The position numbers were made by a program, and so were the translations under genes. Positions 37,211 through 49,559 of a stretch of DNA of 64,000 nucleotides are shown here, piece after piece. The DNA is from Lineus longissimus (taxonomy: Eukaryota; Nemertea; Pilidiophora; Heteronemertea; Lineidae): positions 29,157,501-29,221,500 of the forward strand of contig NC_088308.1 of assembly GCF_910592395.1 (NCBI RefSeq), given 5' to 3'. The notes beneath the pieces are model-generated. The model was not told the origin of the DNA and made no database searches. It worked only from the letters and a program-made list of their open reading frames with translations. Within the stretch, counting starts at the first letter, position 1. Every line of letters begins with the position of its first letter.

Positions 37211-39611
37211 CGATGCTCCAAAACATTGACGTTATTTCTTCTGCTAAAGTGGATCATTTAACAAGAATAAAGTGTAAATGTCATTGATTCATATTCTGGA
37301 ACAGATTGTCGAGAGTAGGTGTGACCACATGCTCATCTGAGTCTGACTGTGGCTTACTAGGGGGCATGATGAAGGACAGATGCCACTAAAACTCCTCATC
37401 GTTTATCAACTCTGTGCCACTTAAGAGGGCTGTAATTACTGTTCGAAGTTGTTATGAATACTTAGGTGTTGGGCATTTACACGAACTTCGCAATAATGAT
37501 GTCCGTGTGACTTCTTTCTTTCGTATCCAGTGATATGAATTGGTCAAGCATTCGACAAGACAAGCCATGATAATACTAGTCCATTCATGAGCTGACGGAG
37601 TCCAACCCATTCCATTGTATTCACCAGGTCCTTATTCAAATGAGTCCTCTTATGTTACGTCGTAATCCGCGTAACTTGGATCCTTTAATTACTTTACCAA
37701 TGGGGGCCCTTACATCATCATTGTATACGTGTCAGATAGTACAGTCGCTTACTTGTTTTATATTAAGTCATGGCACTTTTGTGAATGGGTCAATTGGATA
37801 TGATTGACAAATTGAGGTTTCCACTTCGCTACTCGGTCACCTCTCCTTTTTACATGTTGAGCTGAAGAGATTAAATAATGAATGTTGTTCAACTCTAATA
37901 GAGTACATACAGCGGAGTATTCAACAAAACTAACAACATGCATTATGCTGAAGTGACAAATATAAGAAACTCTCTCCCACATTATCTTTTCCTCAAAATA
38001 TCCTCACCATTTCGTCAATTTCGGGATAGAAACTGTATTTAACTGCTCCGAGAAAAGGCCTCAGCTTAAGATATGTCGGGCTGCTATATCTGAAGTTTTG
38101 CTGCACTTTGCATGAAATGTTTCTTTGTTATACTGCCTGATATACCTAGGGGTTTTCTGGTCTTGATTCAAGTTGGAAGAGAAAACAGCATGGGATATCA
38201 CCAGTCTGGGCTATTTCCATCAAGTTTTACCTTCTTTAATCTCTAATCACAACATTTAGACACGCCACGTAAGGTATCCCCTGGTCAACTGGTGTAAGCT
38301 CACAATGTCATGAGAGTGTCAAGACCAACAACCCCCAAGGGTGGAGCCTTTCATTTCTCATAAAAGGTGTGATATTTAAAGCTACAGATGGTGAGAAGGC
38401 TGGCTAAGTGCAACACATGGGACATTGTTGGAAACAGCTCTGCATCTCAGCTGCTCATCTCGGTCACAATTCGACGAACGTGATGTGTATCAATATTCTT
38501 TATTTCATTTATCGGGGTATTTTCTGTCATGTTATGAGCAGGATGCTTGAACAAATAAACAGGCTTGATTGTGGCCTTCACTGGGTTGACATAGTTTTAT
38601 GTTATGTCCTTTCAGATCCAGATTCTTACACCTCAGTAATCCTAGTACCTTTCCCTAACCCTCATTATCATTCAAGTGATGGGACGACTTTTTGACAGTC
38701 ATTCTTCAACATACCCCCTCACACTGAGCTGTTGCTGTGCTGAAGAATGCTTCCCTGTTACGTTTGCTTTAAAGACATGGCTCCGTATGCGATATATTCT
38801 TCTCTTCCGATTCCTCAGGGGAAGGTTTGCCCTGTCCTTGAATCTAAGACCCTAAAAACTAGAACAATGGTCTTGCAGGGTTTCCGATGACTCTCTTCGA
38901 GTTACGGCTCAGGATAACACGGCTGAATACACTGTTGTAAGTCACTTGAATGAAGCATTTGAGGGGTAAAGTGGACCCTTGGGCCTCCTCTCGAACAAAG
39001 TTACAAGGAGTAGATATTGTGCCCGACTTCTCACATGACTTTTGTTGGTTCCATTGTTTCGGCGCTGAACTAAGAAGCAAGCAAGTCGGGGTAGTGTTTC
39101 TGTGTCTTCAGTTACTTATGAAATCCATTCCTTGACTGGGCTTTGTCGGTCTTCTCAATGTTGGTCGTCAAGGAGTTGGTTGAGATCATGACCTTTTTCT
39201 TGAACTATAACTGGTACAGATATAACGATTGACTAAGATGTTACATTGTTTTCTGCTTGCTTGACGATCCCTTCAGATTGCTGCAATAACTTATGGATTA
39301 GAGGACCGTCTTGCTAGTTTATTCTGCATGTGTATGTTTGACTGTATGATAAATCACGTGTAAGTTACGTTACGTTTATATGTTGAGGATTCCTTTCACG
39401 GAAAGACCCTTTGGTTACTCCACCAATGGATACGTTCAAATCAGAACGTATACATGAAATAACTGGATAACCAACACAAATTGCGGTGTTATCGCTCTGC
39501 CTAATTGACCAGGGCAGATTAGGGCAATGGATTTCAGTAAACAATAGACGCGCCTGATCTTTTGTGGCTGATGAAAGGGCTGTAAGGAGTGCAATTCACC
39601 CGGGTTTCTAC
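37211..39611. other. Noncoding stretch
   Basis: No frame above chance, no repeat or RNA recognised. Confidence 0.5.
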
Positions 39612-39678
39612 AATTGGTCTGAGAAAGGATTCGAACGAGTCTGTTGTGGTTCGCTGATCGCGATGCCATTACTTGATT
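39612..39678 (-). mobile_element. tRNA-like SINE head or tRNA pseudogene
   Basis: The minus strand reads AGTAATGGCATCGCGATCAG (A-box-like D-arm). After about 16 bases comes ACTCGTTCGAATCCTTTC, a good B-box. It is followed by TGTAGAAACCCGGG. The acceptor stem does not pair well, so function as a tRNA is unlikely. Confidence 0.45.
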
Positions 39679-42600
39679 CTAACGTTGTCTTTGATAGCCT
39701 CCATTACAAATCCAAAATGCTTGTGTGAGTTTGGTGTCTTACTTCAAGAGTTAGAGACATGAGATCCCCTTGAAAAGAAGGCAATGTTGAAACTCACATC
39801 GACTCACAGCTAATAAAATTGACACCAGTGATGTCATAAAATACTTGAACAGTTTCGAAGCTTAGATTCTTAGCAAATTACACGGATCTAATTCCTAATG
39901 TAATCCAATCATTCTTTAATTGACAGGTGTCACGTGACAACATATGACCATCAAATGACTAAGTTTCGATTAACATCAGCAGGGGTCCATTGTGAAATGC
40001 GAGGATGAAGCATCGATTTTGACAGCTTCTTCTCTTCAATGCCGCGAAAATGGATCTCGTTGTCTTAGAGCCGTATTTGTCAATAACACCTTGAGTTAAC
40101 TTGGTCGACACTGCTGAAGTTGAGCTCGCGTGTTGGTGCATGCTTTACTCATGATCTGGTTCGCAGCTGCCGATGAAACTTGCTTTTCGTTTATGGATTT
40201 GGTACATTAGCACAAAAGGTTCCAATGCCTTTGTCTTTCTGCGTGACTGGGGTCGATGCAATTATAATCCCTTTGTAAGTTGACTCAAATGAAACCTACG
40301 CTACACGATATACAGCGTTTACATGCAGGTTATGCGTTAAATTGGATGTGAAAATGGATTTGGACTCGTTTGTCTGAGACCCTGCTCTGATTAGGTTTTA
40401 CCTTTGATACTTTTGATTAGGGAAGAGTCTGTTCTATTTATTACAAACGTCTCTGCTTTGTGAATTGTTAATTGTCTTGATTGGCACTTCATGCGCTTCA
40501 ACCGTCCATGTGAAGTCTGAGTCTTATATCAATACCTGAAAGATGCAACCAGACTATCATTTATGAAGCCTAACGTTAGCTTTAAGGCAGTTGCAAAAAG
40601 TCTGACATGAAATTGAAGAAGTATGTGCACTAGCAGACGTTAAATCAGAGGAGGATTCGATTTACCATAAGAAGTCTCAACCTATGAAACTAGTGTCATA
40701 TTATCTTTGTCATAACAACCAAAAGGCTATTCCGAATTTCGTTACCAACCGGGACTTTCTATTTGAAGTTGATGACTATGTCGGCCCTTCAGCAAACTGA
40801 GTGCTTACTAGCCCTAGGTCGGTCCAATAAGATCACAAACAAGTAGTCACCAGCCTGGAAGATTTTTGCATTCAGCGTAAGATTTCGGATCTCGGAGTGG
40901 AAAAAAATGACAAATTGTAATCATTTCGATCGAGGCAGTTTGCCTTGGTTTCATGTTAGTTAAAAGGATCCAGTTGTATGTAGTTCCTTTACGTGATTAT
41001 CTAAAGTCGGGGTGGGACGGACTCAGTCTTGGGATATTGATCTTTTCAGTTCTTGTATGGAGGGTAAATCCTCAGTAAGTTGTAAGAATAAGCGACACCC
41101 GAGTCCTTGGGGCATGTTGATGATTCATGGTTGGAAACCGGGAAAGAGGTGTAATTGTATGTTTTAGTACCATGCCACCCTCAAGGCTTGTCTAATCACC
41201 TGGTTCTGCCGACCATTGTCTATACTATTATATGCAAATTGTATTAGTCAGCAATAAAAAGACATTGGGGGTGTCATCTTCGAGGTTACGGTTTAACTTA
41301 ATTTGGGTTTCCAATTCGGCAATGGTTGCTATGAATCAAGCAGGTACTTTGACTAGGGCCATGGTGACACCTCCATTAAGGCGAGTTAGACGCGAGGTTC
41401 TGTAACTACTTTATTGCTTATACTATTGTATATCATTTTCAACAAATGACTTTGCGTAAAAACGTATACGAGGTTTGAAACATTTGTATGATTCTATCAC
41501 AAATACGAAAAAGGATGATTTGTGCATAAAAAGCTAGGCTGATGGGATGATTTGTTTTGGCGGAGTTCTCCTGCATTTGTTGAGATTAACTGTGCCTTCG
41601 GGGTTGATGCTGTGCCTTTGTCCTGCACGGTTTGGACCTCAGTGCCTTGGGCTTGATGACAGGCTAATCACGCCCTGGTAAAACCTGCCATACAATAGCA
41701 AACCTGCAATTAATCCCGCTGTAGTTCTCTTTTTTATTTGGAGAAAATGGAAATTTGTGTTTTGAGAGACAATAGCTGAAAAGTGCCGTTAAAAGGATGG
41801 ACGCAATGCAAAGTTGGTTCAAGGTCAAGCCGGAATATGCCGTTGGTCCTGCAGGGATAATTGGTCTTACTAACTTGATAATTCGCTGTCCAAAGTTGTT
41901 CAAATAATATCATTTCAGATCGGTACCAAGGCTTTTAATCCAGTAATGGAGGAAGCTGTTTTAGGATTTTGAGATCCATTTGAAAGCACCGCTATGGTAG
42001 ATTGTTCTGGTCGACTGTAGGTGAAGGTTGAGTACGACTTTATCGCGATCGTAGACTAGGGTTGATATTTTGAGAATAAAGAGGGGTTATCGGTCATTGG
42101 AAAGAAGAAACATTGTGTAAACGTGTATCTTTCCAAATTTGAACTTTTTTCCTCACTTTTGACACTGTCAGAGATGAGTCAGCGATGGACATTGGAAAAT
42201 CCAAAACATAAATGGCTACATCAATGACTTCATAGTCACCGCCATTGATCTCAGAAGATGCCTGGAAGAGTGATAAAGGACCGACACACCTTGTACTTAG
42301 TCTTTGAAACTCCAGTTGGGCAATTTTAGAATGGCCAGCGCTGAAATGAAAGAGGTCTTGGCAAATTGACAATACTGGTTGGTTTGATTAAAATGATATA
42401 CCTTGAGTTCAGGGAGCACCATTGACCCAGCCGAGCAGTCGGCTATAAACAATGACATGTCAGATGAAAGCATTCGAGTGTCATACTTTGCTTCGTTAGG
42501 TGCAGTGATAGATACTAACAACTATTAAATATGTCCTTGCACAGATTTTAGTGAAAGTTCCTCTCAGCTCCTGCCATACAGACGAATTGCTGAACATGAA

Positions 42601-43312
42601 CTAACTATTGAGGTAACATCCTGACGTCACACACTTTCGGGAAAACTGTTGAGCGTGACCTCACACTGTTTATCAGAGCCTTCAAAGAAGCGTCTGTGCT
42701 GACTTCATTACACTGCTGTTACATCAACATGTTTTGACGATGGCGAACCTTTCGCATTACAAATTGACATTGTGCCCAGGTACTTAGCTTGCTTCTGACT
42801 CATAAGCGGCAGATACATCTCTTTGAAACGACATCCGAACAATTGGATCAGAAAAGTAGAATTGGCCAAACTATGGCGACAAATATGAGTCAAATTGATG
42901 CATTTGATCCCTCGCTTCTCTCCGGTGACAGTATGAGTGTATTTACGTGTGAAAAGCTAATGGCTGTCTCGTAGAGGGCATTGTCTGTTGTCAAGCCTTT
43001 GATCTGCAATACTCCTTTCATAAAGAGTTGCAAACAGATTATTTTCACTGCTAAATCGACAAAATATCACAATGCAATCTTATGCGTTTATGGAAGAATG
43101 ACGAGTTTTTGCTTTTGGTGAAATCGGCCTGAAAAGTGTGCGGCAGTATAAGTTAGGTAACTGATTTTGCTAAACAATAATTTCCCTTGATTCGGCTCGC
43201 ATTCCCGTTTTTTTGGTGATTTGGCAAATACAGTTTTATCGTGATCTATTTTCAATGAATCGCACTTCGTGCTGATTTAGCTAGACCGTGATTGTACTAT
43301 TTTTCCTGCTTT
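39679..43312. other. Noncoding stretch with a GTCACGTGAC palindrome
   Basis: GTCACGTGAC at 39929-39938 is the second perfect E-box palindrome in the window. A CRE-type TGACGTCA lies at 42622-42629. No gene or RNA recognised. Confidence 0.45.
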
Positions 43313-43358
43313 TATGTGATTAGGCAATCACGTTTTTGTGTGATAAGCAATCAAGATG
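43313..43358 (+). repeat. Two-unit degenerate ~23-bp repeat
   Basis: GTGATTAGGCAATCACG (43316-43332) and GTGATAAGCAATCAAG (43339-43354) are adjacent related units. A further relative, GGTGATTTGGCAAAT, lies at 43215-43229. Each carries GTGAT...CAAT(C), so weak hairpins are possible. This is probably a decayed minisatellite. Confidence 0.4.
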
Positions 43359-46337
43359 AAGCGTGAAAAAGGAACAATCACATTTTTTCGTTGTTGCTCC
43401 GACAGCCATAGGGTTCACTTAGCGTCGGGTACAAATCGAGGGTCCTGAGATCATTTGGAAAGGTTCAGCAGGTCAGCAGGTACAGGCTGCTCCAATCATC
43501 CCCTGCACCCAGCTGTTCTACAGGTAATGTTAGTCACCCCACAGGGAGTGCAGGTAACTGATTAAGCCACTGCATAACAAAACACTAGAATGTGCGTGGT
43601 AAGGAGAATTGACAGTGTCCGATTAAAAATTCCTCATTATTGCTCTGATGAAGTAAATTTCCCAAAATAAACAAAGCGTTGCATCAGGATAACATGTCAC
43701 CATCACCCGTGCCTAATTTCAAGGCGATACAACGTCCCGAAGTGTGACTTAACTCGTCCCCTTCCAGTATCATTATGAGAGATGACTGCCTGTATGTGAA
43801 ACTGAATATATATCAACCAAAAATCCTCTCGACTTGGATAGATTGTGCTTTGTAACACACGCATAGGTGTTACATTGCGTATGATCGTTCTTACACAGTA
43901 TTTGAATACGTTAGCCAGGTAGACAGCAATGCCAGCAATTATAGTTAAGAAGCAATTACTCCACGAATCATCTCTTCACACCTGGTATGACAGTAACACT
44001 AATTGTTTACCTTTTTAAGGTAGCTTCTATGATCTCTGCGTAATTTACTCCCATAATATTTGTGGATAACAGGACATAAATAACAACCAAACCTGACCGT
44101 TTGCCCGAGGAATCTTTTACCCGCTACGAACCACCAAGACTCTGTTTAACCACTCTATCTAAACTTTCCTCTGAGTCATGTGGCCATTTGATAGTTCTTA
44201 GTTTCTCGTGATGAAGGAAAAGGGCAGTGTCGATTCTGACAAGACCACATTTCCCCTCACAATATAAGGAAATGTATGCTATTCGAAATTCGATATTTTG
44301 TAATAGTACTTTGAAGCACGAGGTCTTTGATATCAGGTTACCATGGGAGAGGACAGCATGATCATTGAAATAGCAACGAGGTCATTTGCATTTCAAATGG
44401 TCGTTCAGCTCTATTTTAAGAACACAATTGAACCAGGAAAGTAAACAAGTTTATTCTAATTTGCATTTTTATGACAAGAACATGTTTTGTGACTGCTACT
44501 TTTAAGTCACTCAAGAATCATTTCAGTATTGATATGTTCTGGCTGGCTTCAAGTGTCTGTTAAACTGAACTATTCTGTAATGTTTACATGTGTCTGAGAG
44601 TGGACTGGGTCGTTGAGACTCTTGAAATCAGGTGACGTGTATTTGTAATGGATTTGAAGAGGACCACTTTGACGGAATTGGACGTGAAATGAGACATTCA
44701 AGCATGTACTTATTGGCCGTTTTAAACATCCTCTTGAAGATTTGGTTTCATTAAAAGTAAAATTATCTGGGATAATGTTTTGAACACAGTTTTTTATATT
44801 GAAAAGTCTGAAAAATTGGTGAGAAATTTAAAGTCACTTTGATTACAACGAACCACAGTCGAGGGCGTATAATGCACTATGCGCCCACTGTGGCTCGTAT
44901 TGACGGTTTGTCACTTGTGTGGGATGGTGGAGGGTGGAGGGCAGCTCTGCAGAAATACCACTATGCGAAGATGTTTCATATATAAGCGAATACGGTATCC
45001 ACCAATCTCAGTAAGTCTTCGCTTGATTGCTGATGTGTTATGATATTAGTGTAGCATAGCACTGCACCAGTTGTTGGTTATTGAGAGTAATGTTTACAAC
45101 AGGAGTTGTTGTCAGTTCGTTTTTATACAATCTGTCAGTTTTAACACTTGCGAAGCAAAGGTTGAGGAAGTTTGGCGCCATGTAGATGAGTAGAGGTGGA
45201 TCCCTGACTAGATACCTGATGAAATGTCAGTCAAAGTCAGACTACCTTTTCATAGGATAGACGGACAAGGGAAATGGATTGTTAATGAGTTCTGAGCACC
45301 TATTTCACTTCAGAGACATTTCCTTTTAAGCATTTACTATTTTACTAAAAATAGAATTTCTGGCCGGCCAAGAAACCATCGCTTTTCACGTAGACACGGT
45401 GTAGGTATGCTAAAAGGATTACGTGTCAGGGAACAAAGGCTTCTATTATGCGCTTTTAATCCCTATCATGAGTTTCTAAAGAACCATACCTCTGTCATTA
45501 TACCATAACAAGGGGGACATTTAAGCCAGCTATACTGGCCCAATACCGTAATGTAGAATGATTGATTCAAATAATCTTAAAACTGTTAATGCAATATGCA
45601 GTTTTTCACCTTCCTTTGATCTAAAAAGCCATTGGTGTCTACAGAAATTTTTTCTTCTTAAGCGAGCTTAACACCAGGTGTACCAAGACACCGGCCACAG
45701 CACCATCACCGTCCTCAATATTGATTATGAGCTGGCAGATAAATAGTTCTCAAATATTTGGTTAGCCAATCATTTGTCACGCGGAATCCGTCTCAATTAT
45801 CTGAAGTGACATCACACGACCGCTTATTCGATAATACGTTTTGTCCGTCAGATTGAAACAGATTTAGTGCTATCCTCCTAATTGATTTGAGAATGGAAGT
45901 GACATAGTTTGCTTGGCTTATCTCACTGGGTTGGGAAGATCTGATGGCGGAGGTATCCATTGTGGCCGGTCATCATCTTATGTTCGAGTGCAGACAAATT
46001 TCCTGTCATTTCAAGGAGGCCAGAAGCAACCTAATGAAACTTCGCTGTTTTGGCTGCTCTTTTTAGCAGAGACAATTGTATTCTGCCGTAAGTGCTAACA
46101 ATTTCCTGTTAATTAGGTATCAGTTTCTGAAGAAACAAGTCATCCAGTTTCATTTGTTCGGATTGATACTTGAAACGACACTCCTGGTGAAAGATCAATC
46201 TTTGTGACCAGACATTGTTTGTCTGAGTTACACAAATACATTAAATGTGTTGGTTCTTATAGGGGACTTATACTCATGTACTGTCTCAGAACGCTGGCTT
46301 TGCATTCGTTCCCTAGGCAATGAGCATATACACTGTG
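43359..46337. other. Noncoding stretch
   Basis: A bantam-like 11-base match at 43446 lacks a hairpin and was rejected. Nothing else recognised. Confidence 0.5.
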
Positions 46338-46413
46338 CGACATTGTACCAAGTGGCACTCCCAACGACTTTCCGATAACAAGTCGGACCGGCTGCTGTGC
46401 CACCGCGCATCCC
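46338..46413 (-). mobile_element. tRNA-Thr-derived SINE head
   Basis: The minus strand reads GGATGCGCGGTGGCACAG (A-box), then CCGACTTGTTATCGG, an anticodon stem CCGA/TCGG around CTTGTTA with anticodon TGT (Thr). It ends AGTCGTTGGGAGTGCCACTT, where the T-arm has lost the TTCGA part of the B-box. The head is otherwise well preserved. Loss of the B-box would prevent Pol III transcription, so the copy is dead. Confidence 0.55.
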
Positions 46414-48469
46414 CAAGGAAACTTGACAGGCAGTTGTCCTTCCCACCTGGTGAGGGGACGTCTTCAGAATTGTCTTGGGATGGAAGTTGACTAGGCCTGA
46501 TTAGTATAGATGGCAGCTCTGATGTTTCGCAGCTAAAGTTCGAAACTGTGCTTAGCTCCTGAGATTTTCGATGAATTATCTGCCGGACGGTGTACCTCAA
46601 TGAGGCATCACAAGTATTGAGAATCTGCATGCATTAATGTTAAAAGGCAGAGGTCCAATGGTGATATTGAATATGACGAATTATCGAATGGACATGGACG
46701 TTTGATAAACAATTGTACAGCATCAATGAACACAAAGTTTCAAAGATTGAGAATTATGACTGCTGCTTTACATTCCCTGTCTCCACGCAGCAGGAATGTC
46801 ATTGTGAGTGTGTCATTGAACAGTAGCGATCAGGACAGGTGAGCAGTTCACAACACCATCTATTGTCTTTAATTAATTATGGAACTTCTCCAGGTGCGCT
46901 TGTCGGGGACGCCAAAACCCCTCATCCATTCTTGAGTGGAAGACAATCGACGAGTGCTACTCTGTGTCGGATCGACCGCCTTTACAGCAAAGGTACAAAA
47001 TGAAACAAAATGCATCGGTTTGGAAGATATGCAATTAGCGCGGACCATCACAACCAATAGTCGTTACAGGGAGGGTGGTTCCTTGGTTGTGTCATCGCAT
47101 TACGTCCTCGGAGACAATAGAGAGTAAGCTGTCCTCGGGCAGGTGCGCGTGGATGTGACTCATCCAACGGATTGTGTCAAAGTGGACAAACAGTTATCCA
47201 ATCAGATGATGGTTTCAAGTGTGGACCTTGTTTTAAAGTTTCTTTGCATGCCGGTCATAGTCGTGTGCCAGAGACAAATATTACTTTAATCACGAGGCTG
47301 GTTGTTTCGATACTGTCCTCTTCATGGTCTTTTGTAATAGCTGAAGTGTTGTGAATGCGAAGAGGGGATAGATAGGTGCTCCTGTGGCGGACAAGTGGAA
47401 TATCATCAACTACTTGAGCGTACTGCGAAAGAGACAAGTTTTTGAAAATGTTCAAATTGTAAGCAAGGGCATATCACTTAAAGCACCATCGGTGTCTTGA
47501 CCACAAGGTGCCGTTTCGACTGTTCGGGAGAGGACCAAATGTCGTCCAATTGATATCGTTCAGCAAAGACACTTGATATGCCATACGTGCTATATTTCTG
47601 CAACCCACAGTGCTATGGAGAGTAAGGACATACAATGAAGCGAGCAAATACTTTAAAAACAACTTTTCTTCGAATAACACAATTTGAATATCAACCTGTC
47701 TTGGCCATTTTCCATCCTGCACATACAGTGATAGCATCTTACATGATGTCTAGGTGTCGTGGCTGCACATTCACGGGGATCCCGTTTACATTTTAACTAA
47801 TATTATAGAGGAAATGGCACCTGCATGGGCTCTCATCAGGAATGTCTGATCTTGATGACAGGCGCCTGACCAATGCGGACCCATTACCAACCAAAATAAC
47901 ACCAGAGATTGACCATGCCAGGACAGGTGGTCCCTGCATCTGACCATAAGTATTAGAAATGGCTATTTCATGAGAACAATCGTTCTACCAGGCAACTGCT
48001 GCTCATTCTGATATTTCCGGCATTACCTGCTGTTATTTCTCTCCTATTTTTGTTTCATGGGCTTATGTCAGAACGCTTTACAAAAGGCGCCAGAGGCAAT
48101 TACGATAATGTTATTGTGGTCATTGATATATGTTACTGATGAAATACGGAATTAGACGAAAGTAAAGTAAATTTCGTTTATAGCATATCCAAATTCCGAT
48201 ATTTGGTGAAAGCAGGTCCGTAGCCGTCTCTTGAATTTTTGATTCTGCCTCCAGACCGGCGCCGCCAAATTCTGTTGCTTTCTGACTGAAAGCAAAATGA
48301 CGAGAGTTATTTGCATTTTATGACTTGAGCTGAGTCTTTAGACACAGAAGCAGTCGACGCGACTGGTGTGGAGGAATGTTTCCTGCAGGCCCTACTTGTC
48401 TCCTTCGTCGCCTGGTCAGGAAGTGAGCACGTGCAGGAGTCAGTCGACCTGATCTGATTCTCGCCTAAG
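46414..48469. other. Noncoding stretch
   Basis: A 105-codon minus frame at 46313-46630 overlaps the tRNA-like head and is not recognised. A CAGGCGCCTG palindrome is at 47859-47868. Nothing else seen. Confidence 0.45.
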
Positions 48470-48481
48470 CCATCAGAGGGC
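48470..48481 (+). promoter_or_regulatory. CTCF-like motif at the duplication edge
   Basis: CCATCAGAGGGC differs at one position from the core CTCF pattern CCASYAGRKGGC. It lies 6 bases before the left end of the tandem duplication and is not repeated at the second unit's start. CTCF exists in many animals, but a single motif match is weak. Confidence 0.2.
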
Positions 48482-48487
48482 GATGAT

Positions 48488-49559
48488 GATGCATTAAAAA
48501 TGAGGTAATTGAATAAACGGTGGGTACTTAATTGGATTGTTCTTCCTCAAGGGCTGCGAGGTAGAGGCATCTTTTAGGATGTTGTCAACAGCCACGTTGC
48601 AGGTTCAGAAGTCGCTCTCTTGTCTTGGATGCAGCCGGGGTAGTTCCCTTTATAACCATACTGAAAAAAGAATAACAAGTTGTATAGATGACGCATATCG
48701 TGCGATACCGGATTACTTTAAAACAATCACTTCATCGGATGTGATGGTGAAGACTAGGGGGTCAACGGTTCGAGACTCGTTGGCTAGTCACCAGCTAGAT
48801 AATAGGCACAAACGGTTTTGTTGTCTGTTGCTTGGCAGCGTACATATGAATATCGACTGGATGCTTTCAATTAGCACCTTCAATAAGTTACCAATGTATG
48901 CCTTGAGATCAGAGGAGGCACAATGGCACTGTTAAGACAAGAAGCCTCTCCAACAGCCCCAAAAATATTGGATCAACGGCACACAGGGCCTCCCAGAGAT
49001 ACTGTCAATGACGAGATATGACTGGGCCTTCTGTAAGATTAGTTTCTCCGCCAAACTCGAGACTGAAGGATTAAAATCTTGTGTTTATAGGCTAACAAAT
49101 GCAAACACTTTCAATGAACCCCCTACAAGAGACGAGTGGCTCTTCGTCTCCCCGACTTTGACACCCTACTACGAACATATCAATAGATCAGCCAGCGGTC
49201 CTCGGTGTCGCCGCGTGGGTTACGCCCAGTGAAATTGTTTGCAAATGTCAGGGAACCACGATCTGACATCCATAACCAGCGTATTCCCTATTCATGCTAG
49301 TTATAGTCGGGTGCTACACCACAGTCGGGATAGTGGAGCCATAGGTTATTTCAAAATGATATTCGTAATGATGACAGATTATTAATTTCTAAAAAAAAAA
49401 GCTTTCAGGGTCGTACTGTATGAATCAATTAGAGCATTTAAGTCTACAGATTACAAAACATGAATGCTGCCATTGTCAGGATATCTATGCTGTCCTTGCT
49501 CACCAGGGGGAGCTTATATATCACGCGCTGTCTGCGTCAACGGGAACTTTATTGCCAAG
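48488..49559 (+). repeat. Tandem duplication, unit 1 (1,072 bp)
   Basis: This unit starts GATGCATTAAAAATGAGG and ends in TTTATTGCCAAG. It is followed directly by unit 2, with no spacer. Alignment by eye gives three parts. The left part (48488-48837) has about 20 substitutions, a 13-base indel and a 1-base indel against unit 2. The core (48840-49397) has one substitution, A at 49353 against G at 50604. The right part (about 49398-49558) has a dozen or more differences. A B-box-like GGTTCGAGACTCG lies at 48766-48778. The origin of the unit, whether mobile element or local duplicate, is not resolved. Confidence 0.9.
48936..49232 (+). other. Open frame in the homogenised core of unit 1
   Basis: A 98-codon stop-to-stop frame begins right after the TAA at 48933 and ends at the stop 49230-49232. 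An internal ATG at 49008 opens MTRYDWAFCKISFSAKLETE and the frame ends PRCRRVGYAQ. The same frame recurs unchanged at 50187-50483. The family is not recognised, and its length alone is within chance. It is listed because it lies inside the near-identical core, where both copies keep it intact. Confidence 0.15.

Noticed and set aside
43446-43468. TGAGATCATTT plus GAAAG, resembling bantam miRNA
   Set aside because: No complementary arm upstream or downstream to form a precursor; later bases diverge.
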